DNA of 64,000 nt from an uncultured Geobacter sp. (GTDB lineage: Bacteria > Desulfobacterota > Desulfuromonadia > Geobacterales > Geobacteraceae): assembly GCA_903915655.1 (NCBI GenBank), contig CAIWTU010000026.1, forward strand, positions 1 to 64,000, in the 5' to 3' direction. The notes beneath the pieces are model-generated. The model saw only the letters and a list, made by a program, of their open reading frames with translations. It did not search any database and had not been told where the DNA came from. This document shows positions 56,350-64,000 of the stretch, one piece after another (the first letter of the stretch is position 1; each line of letters starts with the position of its first letter). The position numbers and the translations under genes are program-made.

Positions 56350-57396
56350 ATGAGAGTCCTGATTGTCAAGGTTTCTGCTCTTGGTGACATTGTTCATGCA
56401 CTTCCGGTGCTTGATTATCTCCGGAAGGCATCTCCTGGGATAGAGATCGACTGGGTTGTTGAAGAGCCTTTTCGTGAAGTCCTGGAAGGGAACCCCCTGA
56501 TTTCGGAGTTGCATCTTGTGCGGACCAAACTCTGGAGAAAAAGGCCTTTTGCACCTGATACAATCCGCGATATATGCTCGGTGAAAAGTCGACTGCAGGG
56601 CCGGAATTATGACATGGCCTTCGATATTCAGGGAAATTTAAAGAGCGGTCTGATATGTCGCCTGAGCGGCGCCAAGACAAGGTTCGGCTTTACCCGCGAC
56701 CGACTCCAGGAAAGGATAAACACCTTCTTTACCACGCGGCAGATACCGATGCGCTCAATAGATTACCATATTACAGATCAGTATCTGAGACTCGTCAGCG
56801 TCCCTTTCGGGAAAAACTTCAGGGAGATGGAACTTACTTCAAATATTTTTACAACCCCGGAAGACGAGGCGGCAGCGGACGTACTCCTCTCTACGTTGTC
56901 GGATGGTCTTGTCTTTCTGTTTCACTATGGCACCACCTGGCAGACCAAATTCTGGAGTGAAGAGAGATGGATTGAGCTTTCAAGAAATATTTTAGCGACC
57001 TTTGCGGATTCAACAATCCTTTTTTCCTGGGGTAACAGTCAGGAGAAGGAGGCTGTAACCAGGATTACTTCTTCCGTTGGAACTGGAGCGCGCATCCTGA
57101 ACCGTTACCCGTTAAAGGGGCTGATTGCCCTGCTGAAAAAGGTTGATCTTGTCGTTGCCGGCGATACCGGGCCACTGCATCTCGCCGCTGCGGTCGGTAC
57201 CCCTACGGTTTCATTTTATCGCGCAAGTGATGGCAAACGGACCGGTCCCAGAGGAGTGCAGAATGTGACTATTCAATCTTCACTCCATTGTACTCCCTGT
57301 TTCCGGACAAAATGCGATGATGACGCACGCTGCCGCGATAGTATAAAGGTGGAAGCGATAGTGAAGGCTATTGAAGGTTTATTGAGTTATCCTTAG
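56350..57396 (+). CDS. Heptosyltransferase I-like protein (GT9, WaaC-like)
   Basis: 348 residues starting MRVLIVKVSALGDIVHALP, the classic WaaC opening, and ending with AGDTGPLHLAAAVGTPTVSFYRASDGKRTGPRG, the nucleotide-heptose binding region. It is the best candidate in the window for adding the first heptose to Kdo. AGGTGG precedes the ATG at 56350; an ATG 12 nt upstream is less likely. Confidence 0.9.
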   Translation: MRVLIVKVSALGDIVHALPVLDYLRKASPGIEIDWVVEEPFREVLEGNPLISELHLVRTKLWRKRPFAPDTIRDICSVKSRLQGRNYDMAFDIQGNLKSGLICRLSGAKTRFGFTRDRLQERINTFFTTRQIPMRSIDYHITDQYLRLVSVPFGKNFREMELTSNIFTTPEDEAAADVLLSTLSDGLVFLFHYGTTWQTKFWSEERWIELSRNILATFADSTILFSWGNSQEKEAVTRITSSVGTGARILNRYPLKGLIALLKKVDLVVAGDTGPLHLAAAVGTPTVSFYRASDGKRTGPRGVQNVTIQSSLHCTPCFRTKCDDDARCRDSIKVEAIVKAIEGLLSYP

Positions 57397-57477
57397 CGTT
57401 TATTCGAATCTGCTGAAAATTGATAATGCCGATAATAATCTCCATGAGATGAAATAAAATGTTTGGGAGTGTTAATT

Positions 57478-58884
57478 ATGAGTCGAGAAAGATCAGTGGC
57501 TGCCAGAGGCGCCAGAATTACTATCAGTAACGGAGTTCTGACTGTACCCGATCACCCGGTCATCCCTTTTATAGAGGGTGACGGGACCGGTCCGGATATC
57601 TGGCGGGCGGCGGTCCGGGTGCTTGATGCCGCGGTCAGCAGAGCCTATGGGGGCAAAAGAGGAATCGTCTGGATGGAGGTATACGCCGGGGAAAAATCGT
57701 TCAACAAGGGTCTTGGCTGGCTTCCGGAGGAGACTCTGGCTGCATTCAGAGAATTTCTGGTAGGGATCAAGGGTCCTTTGACTACCCCGATCGGCGGCGG
57801 GATCCGCTCCCTGAACGTTGCTCTCCGTCAGGAACTGGATCTTTACGTCTGTCTCCGCCCGGTCAGGTACCTCCCTGGTGTCCCTTCGCCGGTAAAACGA
57901 CCGGAGTTGGTCGATATGGTTATTTTTCGTGAAAACACCGAGGATATCTATGCCGGTATCGAGTGGCAGGCCGGCAGTACGGAAGCCTGGAAGGTGATCG
58001 ATTTCCTGCAGAAAGAAATGGGGGTGAAGAAAATCCGTTTCCCTCAAACATCGGCCATCGGTATAAAGCCGGTTTCCAGGGAAGGCTCTACGCGTCTCAT
58101 GGAGGCGGCGATCGAGTATGCCCTGCTCCATGGCAGGAGATCGGTAACTATAGTCCATAAGGGCAATATCATGAAGTTTACCGAAGGGGCGTTCAAAAGC
58201 TGGGGTTACGAGCTGGCCGCAACCAGATATCGCAACAGGACCATTTCACAGCGGGAATCCTGGATTATCGCCAATAAGGAACAGAACCCCGGTATCTCGA
58301 TCGAAGATAATGCGCGATCCATCGAGCCCGGTTACAATAACATGACTCCGGCGCAGAAAGAGGATATAATCAGGGAGTTGGACTCCACTCTTGCCCTCTG
58401 GCCGACCCACGGTGACGGCAAATGGAAGGAAATGCTGATGATAAAGGATTCGATCGCCGACATAACTCTTCAGCAGACTATTACCCGTGCCGACGAATTC
58501 GATGTTATCGCGACGACCAACCTGAACGGCGATTATCTCTCCGATGCCCTTGCCGCCCAGATAGGAGGGATAGGCATAGCACCCGGTGGAAATATAAACT
58601 ATAAGACCGGTCATGCCATCTTTGAGGCAACCCACGGAACAGCCCCCAAGTATGCAAACCTGGACAAGGTAAACCCCGGTTCGGTGATCCTTTCCGGGGT
58701 CATGATGCTTGAGTACCTGGGGTGGGTTGAAGCTTCCGACCTTATTAATGCCTCTCTTGTCAAGACAATCAGGTCCAAAAAGGTTACCTATGACTTTGCC
58801 CGCCTGATGAAGGGAGAAGGGGAGAGTGGCATAACGGAACTCAAGTGTTCCGAATTTGCCGATGAGCTTATCAGAAATTTATAA
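57478..58884 (+). CDS. icd: Isocitrate dehydrogenase (NADP-dependent type)
   Basis: TCA cycle enzyme giving 2-oxoglutarate, the substrate or product of the Kor enzyme encoded nearby. 468 residues against 416 in E. coli. [31 protein letters not shown] (with the Ser that is phosphorylated in E. coli) and [11 protein letters not shown] bind isocitrate; [21 protein letters not shown] ends the cofactor site. The extra length is mostly one insertion of about 45 residues at about 250-300, before the metal-binding ADxFLQQ-like DITLQQTI segment. The ATG at 57478 has GGGAG upstream. Confidence 0.95.
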   Translation: MSRERSVAARGARITISNGVLTVPDHPVIPFIEGDGTGPDIWRAAVRVLDAAVSRAYGGKRGIVWMEVYAGEKSFNKGLGWLPEETLAAFREFLVGIKGPLTTPIGGGIRSLNVALRQELDLYVCLRPVRYLPGVPSPVKRPELVDMVIFRENTEDIYAGIEWQAGSTEAWKVIDFLQKEMGVKKIRFPQTSAIGIKPVSREGSTRLMEAAIEYALLHGRRSVTIVHKGNIMKFTEGAFKSWGYELAATRYRNRTISQRESWIIANKEQNPGISIEDNARSIEPGYNNMTPAQKEDIIRELDSTLALWPTHGDGKWKEMLMIKDSIADITLQQTITRADEFDVIATTNLNGDYLSDALAAQIGGIGIAPGGNINYKTGHAIFEATHGTAPKYANLDKVNPGSVILSGVMMLEYLGWVEASDLINASLVKTIRSKKVTYDFARLMKGEGESGITELKCSEFADELIRNL

Positions 58885-58953
58885 TAATCAAGACTGAATC
58901 GATGACTTGTCGAAAATGCTGATAACAACCATTTGCAAATATCGGAGGATGAG

Positions 58954-59907
58954 ATGGCCAGGAAAAAGATAGCTTTAATCGGTAGCGGCAATATAGGTGG
59001 CGTGCTTGCTCAACTTCTTGCCGTCCGCGAGCTGGGTGATATTCTCCTCTTTGATATCTTAGAGGGTTTGCCGCTCGGGAAGTCGCTTGATATTTTGGAA
59101 ACCTCATCGGTGGCCGGTTTCGATGCAGATCTTCAGGGGACCAACGACTACGCCGATATCAAAGGGGCCGATCTGGTAGTCGTCTCGGCGGGACTCGCGC
59201 GAAAACCGGGGATGAGCCGGGACGATCTGATTACGACAAATTCGAAAGTGATGCACGCCGTTGCCACAGCCATACGGGAGTACGCACCGGATGCGCTTGT
59301 AATTGTAATTTCGAACCCGCTCGATGTGATGGTAACCATTTGTCAGAAGATTACCGGTTTCCCGAAACAGAGGGTAATTGGCATGGCAGGAGTGTTGGAT
59401 TCGAGCCGGTTTGCCACTTTCATTGCCCTCGAGCTGAATGTTTCGGTTAAAGATGTGCGAGCGCTGGTTCTTGGCGGACATGGTGATGATATGGTGCCGC
59501 TTATCCGTTTTGCCAATGTGAGCGGTATCCCGGTAATGGAACTGCTCGAGAAAAAATATGGAACTGCCAGGGCTGAAGAGGTAATGGCCTCTCTGGTCAC
59601 GCGGACACGTCATGCGGGGGGCGAGATAGTAGGTTTGCTCAAAACCGGATCGGCGTTTTACTCTCCAGCCGCATCTGTGATAACAATGATCGAAGCGATA
59701 TTCAAGGATCAGAAAAGGGTGCTCCCTGTCTGTGCGCTCCTTGAGGGGGAGTACGGTGTAGACGGCTATTATGTGGGAGTACCTTGTGTTATAGGTGCAA
59801 ATGGGGTAGAACAGGTCATTGAGCTTGCCCTTACTTCGGAAGAACGGGCGATGTTCGATGAATCGGTCTCCCATGTGAAGGACCTGGTGGATAGTTTGAA
59901 TCTTTGA
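58954..59907 (+). CDS. mdh: Malate dehydrogenase (LDH-like type)
   Basis: Interconverts malate and oxaloacetate with NAD. 317 residues: dinucleotide loop [10 protein letters not shown], substrate Arg in [13 protein letters not shown], the catalytic His in [11 protein letters not shown]. This is the lactate-dehydrogenase-like MDH class (MDH3) common in Bacillus and Geobacter relatives, with Arg in the specificity loop. GGAGG just before ATG 58954. icd-mdh-kor lie as a TCA group on one strand. Confidence 0.96.
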   Translation: MARKKIALIGSGNIGGVLAQLLAVRELGDILLFDILEGLPLGKSLDILETSSVAGFDADLQGTNDYADIKGADLVVVSAGLARKPGMSRDDLITTNSKVMHAVATAIREYAPDALVIVISNPLDVMVTICQKITGFPKQRVIGMAGVLDSSRFATFIALELNVSVKDVRALVLGGHGDDMVPLIRFANVSGIPVMELLEKKYGTARAEEVMASLVTRTRHAGGEIVGLLKTGSAFYSPAASVITMIEAIFKDQKRVLPVCALLEGEYGVDGYYVGVPCVIGANGVEQVIELALTSEERAMFDESVSHVKDLVDSLNL

Positions 59908-59994
59908 AAAAAGGGGAGCAACTTTGAATATCATGATCTGCTTTCCCCTTTGATGAACAAAGTGGTAATGTCGCAATAAAGGAGTAGAGACTGA

Positions 59995-60189
59995 ATGGAA
60001 AAGCAGTTTCCTAAAATAGAGATAAACGAGCGGTATTGCAAGGGATGTCATATATGTGTGGAATTTTGCCCGACCAGGGTTTTAGCCATGAAAGGTTTTA
60101 CTGCCTCGGTAATCAACCTGGAGGCATGCATAGGGTGTATGCAGTGTGAACTCAGGTGCCCTGATTTTGCTGTAAAGGTAACCACCTAA
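59995..60189 (+). CDS. korD: 2-oxoglutarate:ferredoxin oxidoreductase, delta (4Fe-4S) subunit
   Basis: 64 residues with two 4Fe-4S motifs, CKGCHICVEFCP and CIGCMQCELRCP. It carries electrons between the ThDP subunit and ferredoxin. First of four consecutive kor genes. AAAGGAG precedes the start. Confidence 0.93.
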   Translation: MEKQFPKIEINERYCKGCHICVEFCPTRVLAMKGFTASVINLEACIGCMQCELRCPDFAVKVTT

Positions 60190-60208
60190 TTCTTCGGAGG
60201 TTTTTGGA

Positions 60209-61345
60209 GTGGCAAAGAAGATTGCATTATTACAAGGAAATGAAGCCTGTGCATACGGCGCTCTTTACGCCGGATGCAGGTTTTTCGCCGGTTACCCGAT
60301 TACCCCGTCTACCGAGGTAGCGGAGGTTATGGCCAGGGAACTCCCGAAGTTGGGGGGGAAGTTTATTCAGATGGAAGATGAGATCGGGGCCATGGCTGCG
60401 GTAATCGGCGCATCACTGACAGGTATGAAGACATTGACCGCGACTTCGGGTCCCGGCTTTTCACTTAAACAGGAGAATATCGGCTATGCCTGTATAACCG
60501 AAGTCCCCTGCGTCATTATCAACGTAATGCGTGGTGGCCCATCGACCGGCATGCCTACGGGTCCGAGCCAGTCTGATGTGATGCAGGCGAAATGGGGGAC
60601 TCACGGCGATCACCCCGCCATCTGTCTCGTCCCTGCTTCGGTACAGGAGCTTTTTACGGAGACTGTCAGGGCTTTCAATCTTTCCGAGAAGTACCGTACT
60701 CCGGTAACCGTGATGCCGGATGAGATAGTAGGTCACATGCGGGAGAGGATCGAATTCCCCGAGCCGGGCGACCTGCCGGTTGTAAACCGGGCAGTTCCTT
60801 CCGTTGGCCCGGAAGAATATCTCCCTTACGATACACGCTTTGGCGATATTCCTCCTCTGGCGGCATTCGGTTCCGGGTACAGATTCCATCTGACTGGTCT
60901 CAATAAAACCGCTGACGGCTTCCCCACCAACAAGGCCGAAGTTGTCCAGAGGGAGGGGGAACGGCAACTCCGTAAAATTGAGGATAATATCGACGATATA
61001 GTCCTATATGAAGAGTACCTCCTGGATGATGCGGAGATAGCAATAGTGGCTTTCGGTTCTACTGCCCGTTCGGCCCGTTATGCCGTTAACGAGGCCCGTA
61101 AAGCTGGCATAAAGGCAGGGCTTTTCAGGATAATAACTTACTGGCCGTTTCCGGATAAGCAGCTTGCCCCCCTTGCCGCGCGGGTAAAGGCTATCATTGT
61201 TCCGGAAATGAACCTCGGCATGACCATCCACGAGGTGAAGCGCTGTGCGGCAGGCAATAGCAAGGTCACCGGGATATTCCGGGTCGATGGAGAGCCTATA
61301 AATCCGGGACAGATCCTCGATGAAATCAGGGAGGCTGGAAAATAA
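60209..61345 (+). CDS. korA: 2-oxoglutarate:ferredoxin oxidoreductase, alpha subunit
   Basis: 378 residues: pyrimidine-binding domain of the 2-oxoacid oxidoreductases, with ACAYGALYAGCRFFAGYPITPSTE, TATSGPGFSLKQENIGYA and a C-terminal transketolase-like domain (IAIVAFGSTARSARYAV). The subunit contributes to ThDP and CoA binding. With korB, korC and korD it forms the reversible enzyme linking succinyl-CoA and 2-oxoglutarate. GTG start after GGAGG. Some relatives use other 2-oxoacids; neighbours icd and mdh favour 2-oxoglutarate. Confidence 0.94.
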   Translation: MAKKIALLQGNEACAYGALYAGCRFFAGYPITPSTEVAEVMARELPKLGGKFIQMEDEIGAMAAVIGASLTGMKTLTATSGPGFSLKQENIGYACITEVPCVIINVMRGGPSTGMPTGPSQSDVMQAKWGTHGDHPAICLVPASVQELFTETVRAFNLSEKYRTPVTVMPDEIVGHMRERIEFPEPGDLPVVNRAVPSVGPEEYLPYDTRFGDIPPLAAFGSGYRFHLTGLNKTADGFPTNKAEVVQREGERQLRKIEDNIDDIVLYEEYLLDDAEIAIVAFGSTARSARYAVNEARKAGIKAGLFRIITYWPFPDKQLAPLAARVKAIIVPEMNLGMTIHEVKRCAAGNSKVTGIFRVDGEPINPGQILDEIREAGK

Positions 61346-62166
61346 TGGCCTTTGATTATGAGAAATATATACGCCCCGGTAAGCTTCCCCATATCTGGTG
61401 TCCCGGTTGTGGCCACGGGATCGTCATGAAGGGGCTTATAAGGGCAATAGATACGCTGGGTCTGGAAAAGAACAGTACTGCCATAGTTTCGGGTATCGGG
61501 TGCGCCTCCAGGCTTCCCGGGTATCTCGATTTCTGCACACTTCACACAACTCACGGCAGAGGGATGGCCTTTGCGACCGGGATAAAGTTTGCCCGACCGG
61601 AATTACAGGTTATCTGTGTCGGAGGTGACGGGGATGGTGTGGCCATAGGTGGTAATCATTTCATCCATGCATGCCGCAGGAATATCGATATGACCTACCT
61701 TATCATGAACAACAATATCTACGGTATGACTGGCGGCCAGTTTTCACCGACCACCCCCATGGGGGCCAGGGCCTCCACCACGCCTTACGGCAATCCTGAT
61801 CCACCCTTCGATATTGCCAAGCTCGCAATCGGAGCAGGGGCGACCTTTGTCGCGCGCGGTACGGCCTATCATGCCAGCCAGATTGACAAGCTTCTGGTCG
61901 AAGCAATCAGGCATAAAGGATTTTCCGTTGTAGAAATTCTGGACAGCTGTCCGACCACTTATGGCAGGCGCAACAAATTCAGGTCAGCCGTGGAAATGAT
62001 GAACAATCTTAAAGAGAGTACAGTTTCGATAAAGGCAGCGGAAAATATGAGTCCGGAGCAGCTGCAGGGTAAAGTTATTACCGGTCTCCTTTATAAAGAA
62101 AACAAACCGGAGTACATTGCTGAATATCAGAAAATCATCGACGATGCGCAGGAAATTTATAGGTAA
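61345..62166 (+). CDS. korB: 2-oxoglutarate:ferredoxin oxidoreductase, beta (ThDP) subunit
   Basis: 273 residues carrying ThDP: IWCPGCGHGIVMK (N-terminal Cys pair), SGIGCASRLPGYLDF, VGGDGDGVAIGGNHF (the GDG motif) and NNNIYGMTGGQFSPTTP. It overlaps the korA stop by one base (TAATG). Confidence 0.95.
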   Translation: MAFDYEKYIRPGKLPHIWCPGCGHGIVMKGLIRAIDTLGLEKNSTAIVSGIGCASRLPGYLDFCTLHTTHGRGMAFATGIKFARPELQVICVGGDGDGVAIGGNHFIHACRRNIDMTYLIMNNNIYGMTGGQFSPTTPMGARASTTPYGNPDPPFDIAKLAIGAGATFVARGTAYHASQIDKLLVEAIRHKGFSVVEILDSCPTTYGRRNKFRSAVEMMNNLKESTVSIKAAENMSPEQLQGKVITGLLYKENKPEYIAEYQKIIDDAQEIYR

Positions 62167-62168
62167 AA

Positions 62169-62190
62169 GGGCGATCACGAGGATCGCCCC
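62169..62190 (+). repeat. Hairpin repeat between korB and korC
   Basis: GGGCGATC-ACGAG-GATCGCCC then CTACG, an 8-bp perfect stem. The form (GGGCGA...TCGCCCCTACG) matches a common dispersed intergenic repeat of environmental bacteria, as I recall it. It sits inside the kor operon, where it may lower read-through or stabilise the upstream mRNA. Confidence 0.7.
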
Positions 62191-62217
62191 TACGTAGATA
62201 CGAAAGGAAATTGACCG

Positions 62218-62808
62218 ATGTCTCAACGATATGAACTGCGGTTTTCAGGCGCCGGTGGACAGGGACTTATTCTTGCGGGAATCATCATGGCTGAAGCTGC
62301 TGCAATCTATGACGGGAAACAGGCCTTGCAATCTCAGAGTTACGGTCCCGAGGCTCGTGGAGGGGCTTCCAAGTCAGAGGTGATAATATCCGACGATCCT
62401 ATCGACTATCCCAAGGCGACCGCTGTCGACGCGCTCTTGGCGCTTACCCAGGAAGCGTGCGACAAATATTCCGGAGACCTAAAAGAAGGCGCCATTCTCC
62501 TTGTGGACTCTGATCTGGTCAAGAAGATTCCAAAGGGAGATTTTCTCCTGGTCGGATTTCCAATAATCAATACGGCCAAGAACGAAGTCGGCAGGACGAT
62601 AGTCGCCAATATTGTTGCCTTGGGGGCGATGGTTGCCTTGACCGGTGTCGTTACAAAGGCGAGTGTGGAAAAGGCGGTTCTTTCCCGTGTTCCGGAAGCC
62701 TTCAGGGAGCTTAACCTCAAGGCTTTACAGATTGGGTTCGACAAGGCAATGAGTGCAAGGGAAACCTCTTTTACGCAGATGGGCGAGGAGTTTCATCTTT
62801 CGAGATAG
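62218..62808 (+). CDS. korC: 2-oxoglutarate:ferredoxin oxidoreductase, gamma subunit
   Basis: 196 residues of the 2-oxoacid oxidoreductase gamma family, with LRFSGAGGQGLILAGIIMAEAA at the start and SYGPEARGGASKSEVIIS, the family's signature segments. It completes the KorDABC enzyme. ATG start with GAAAGG upstream, 51 nt after korB. Confidence 0.95.
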   Translation: MSQRYELRFSGAGGQGLILAGIIMAEAAAIYDGKQALQSQSYGPEARGGASKSEVIISDDPIDYPKATAVDALLALTQEACDKYSGDLKEGAILLVDSDLVKKIPKGDFLLVGFPIINTAKNEVGRTIVANIVALGAMVALTGVVTKASVEKAVLSRVPEAFRELNLKALQIGFDKAMSARETSFTQMGEEFHLSR

Positions 62809-62977
62809 ACCCTCAATATGAAAATATTTAACGCTTCAGATACGGCTTCCGCCTCCTCCTGCCGATAGTCCCCGGCATGACCAATCTTTCCAGGAACAAA
62901 TTTCTTCCCTGATTATGATCACTACTTCTATCTGGTCTACAAATTACCAACCGCTATATTCTATACGCAAGGAAATC

Positions 62978-63715
62978 ATGCTGAATTATAAAGAGAAAAT
63001 GTCTGTTATTCTTGTTGAGCCGCAAAGTCCGGGCAATATCGGCATGGTCTGTCGCGCCATGAAAAATATGGGGTTGTCCAAACTCCGGCTGGTTAAGGGG
63101 TGCCGACATGACCATCCGGAAGCCCGCAAATTTGCGGTTTCAGCCAGGGACGTTCTGGAAAATGCCGAACAATACGATACGCTTAATGATGCCCTGTCGG
63201 ACTGTGAAATTTCCGTTGCGACAACGCGACGACTCGGTAAATACCGGCAGGAAGTATCCTCCCCTGAAGAGATTGTTGCCAAACTCGAATCACATCCTGC
63301 CACAAAATCGACCGCTCTAGTTTTTGGCCGGGAGGACTCGGGGTTGACAAACGATGAACTTGTCCAATGCACCTGGCTTGCGACTATTCCATCTGCCGAT
63401 GAATATGGCTCGCTGAATCTGGCCCAGGCAGTGCTGGTGTTCTGTTACGAACTGTTCCGCAGCAAGGGCGCTCCTCTTTCCCGGCAAACCAGGACGATGG
63501 CGTACTCCGCAGAACTTGAAGCGATGTATTGTCAGATGGAGGAGACCTTGCTCAGAATCGGCTTTCTCAACCCCCAGAATCCCTCCCACCTCATGCTCAG
63601 CGTGCGCAGAATCTTTGCCCGAGCAGAACTGGACAGTCGGGAAGTGGCGATTCTTCGTGGGATGATGTCCCAGATCGATTGGGCTTACGCAACCTCACCG
63701 AAGGGCAAACTATGA
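62978..63715 (+). CDS. trmJ: tRNA (cytidine/uridine-2'-O-)-methyltransferase TrmJ
   Basis: 245 residues, SPOUT/TrmH superfamily. VILVEPQSPGNIGMVCRAMKNMG is the N-terminal block; LVFGREDSGLTNDEL and IPSADEYGSLNLAQAVLVFCYEL form the knotted SAM site. The C-terminal helical extension (about 165-245) is the TrmJ form. In E. coli the enzyme 2'-O-methylates residue 32 of some tRNAs. ATG 62978 follows AAGGAAATC; an upstream extension of 21 codons is rejected. Confidence 0.93.
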   Translation: MLNYKEKMSVILVEPQSPGNIGMVCRAMKNMGLSKLRLVKGCRHDHPEARKFAVSARDVLENAEQYDTLNDALSDCEISVATTRRLGKYRQEVSSPEEIVAKLESHPATKSTALVFGREDSGLTNDELVQCTWLATIPSADEYGSLNLAQAVLVFCYELFRSKGAPLSRQTRTMAYSAELEAMYCQMEETLLRIGFLNPQNPSHLMLSVRRIFARAELDSREVAILRGMMSQIDWAYATSPKGKL

Positions 63716-64000
63716 CAAATATTACTTGGCTTGGATTTCTTGCGGGCACCGTCACGAGTATTTCAGTTATTCCCCAGGTAGTCAAAGCCTATAAAACAAG
63801 ACATGTCCGTGATATCTCCATCTGGCAGCCTGTCCTGCTCGATTTCGGAATGTGCCTCTGGCTTCTCTACGGAATTATAATCGGTGATATACCGCTGATT
63901 CTTGCCAACATATTTTCGATCTTTTGTAATTCGATCTTGATACTGATGAAAATATTTTTTGAAGAGGATGACAATTCGCCGACTCGTGATTATATTTCTG
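63712..64000 (+). CDS. SemiSWEET-type sugar transporter, partial (cut by window end)
   Basis: First 96 codons of a frame starting in an ATGA overlap with trmJ. The peptide begins MTNITWLGFLAGTVTSISV and continues with IPQVVKAYKTRHVRDISIWQ, LWLLYGIIIGDIPLILAN and FCNSILILMKIFF: three membrane helices with the PQ-loop signature of the MtN3/SemiSWEET family, which works as a dimer to pass small sugars. The end lies beyond the window but most of the usual 85-100 residues is visible. Confidence 0.9.
   Translation, partial: MTNITWLGFLAGTVTSISVIPQVVKAYKTRHVRDISIWQPVLLDFGMCLWLLYGIIIGDIPLILANIFSIFCNSILILMKIFFEEDDNSPTRDYIS

Noticed and set aside
59104-60051. 315-codon frame antisense to mdh
   Set aside because: Shadow of the malate dehydrogenase gene, with no domain or start signal.

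Overview
The window reads as chromosomal DNA of a Gram-negative, anaerobic, Geobacter-like bacterium (Desulfuromonadia, formerly Deltaproteobacteria). The support is a full outer-membrane assembly and lipid A set, a four-subunit ferredoxin-linked 2-oxoacid oxidoreductase beside icd and mdh, a 7TM-HD phosphodiesterase upstream of ybeY, and gnnA/gnnB between lpxA and lpxB. This placement rests on gene content and order, not on a database search. Genes are dense, often overlap by 1-11 nt, and use GTG and TTG starts freely.

Layout. (1) 0-9 kb, minus strand: agmatine deiminase and N-carbamoylputrescine amidase (putrescine synthesis), then serA; and a lipid-transport operon mlaE-mlaF-mlaD-lipoprotein-unknown secreted protein. 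(2) 9-12.5 kb: an AI-2E/PerM-type membrane protein, a repeat-rich non-coding stretch with a small Cys-rich gene and the remnant of a CHAD-domain gene, then eno. (3) 12.6-21.9 kb, plus strand: pgpH-type HD phosphodiesterase, ybeY, a DgkA-PAP2 fusion, corC-like, lnt, prfB with a programmed +1 frameshift, a SPOR-NlpC/P60 protein and a DUF1015 protein. (4) 22-41 kb: lysS, lolC/E, lolD, bamA, skp, lpxD, fabZ, lpxA, gnnA, gnnB, an RCC1-repeat lipoprotein, lpxB, msbA, waaA, lpxK and a 57-residue Trm112-like gene. Most of outer-membrane biogenesis is in one run. (5) 41-57.4 kb: LPS core and O-antigen genes, with heptosyltransferases at both ends, a methyltransferase, GT4, GT4, GT2, FkbM and GT10 genes, then the CDP-sugar genes rfbF-rfbG-rfbH-SDR-ThDP enzyme. 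(6) 57.4-64 kb: icd, mdh, korDABC, trmJ and the start of a SemiSWEET gene cut by the window edge.

The most unusual part is 48.87-52.34 kb. Between and inside rfbF, rfbG and rfbH lie short tandem repeats, a stand-alone four-helix-bundle gene, a small antitoxin-like gene, and one open reading frame that joins a PemK/MazF-type toxin domain to RfbH. The RfbH part also carries a 20-residue repeat-derived insert between its iron-sulfur ligands. The rfbG start codon is separated from the enzyme by three 8-bp repeats and a perfect 13-bp inverted repeat, which could act as a length-dependent on/off switch. With a ThDP-dependent enzyme and an SDR next door, the sugar is most likely a branched CDP-3,6-dideoxyhexose of the yersiniose type. 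The gnnA/gnnB pair predicts a lipid A built on a 2,3-diamino sugar.
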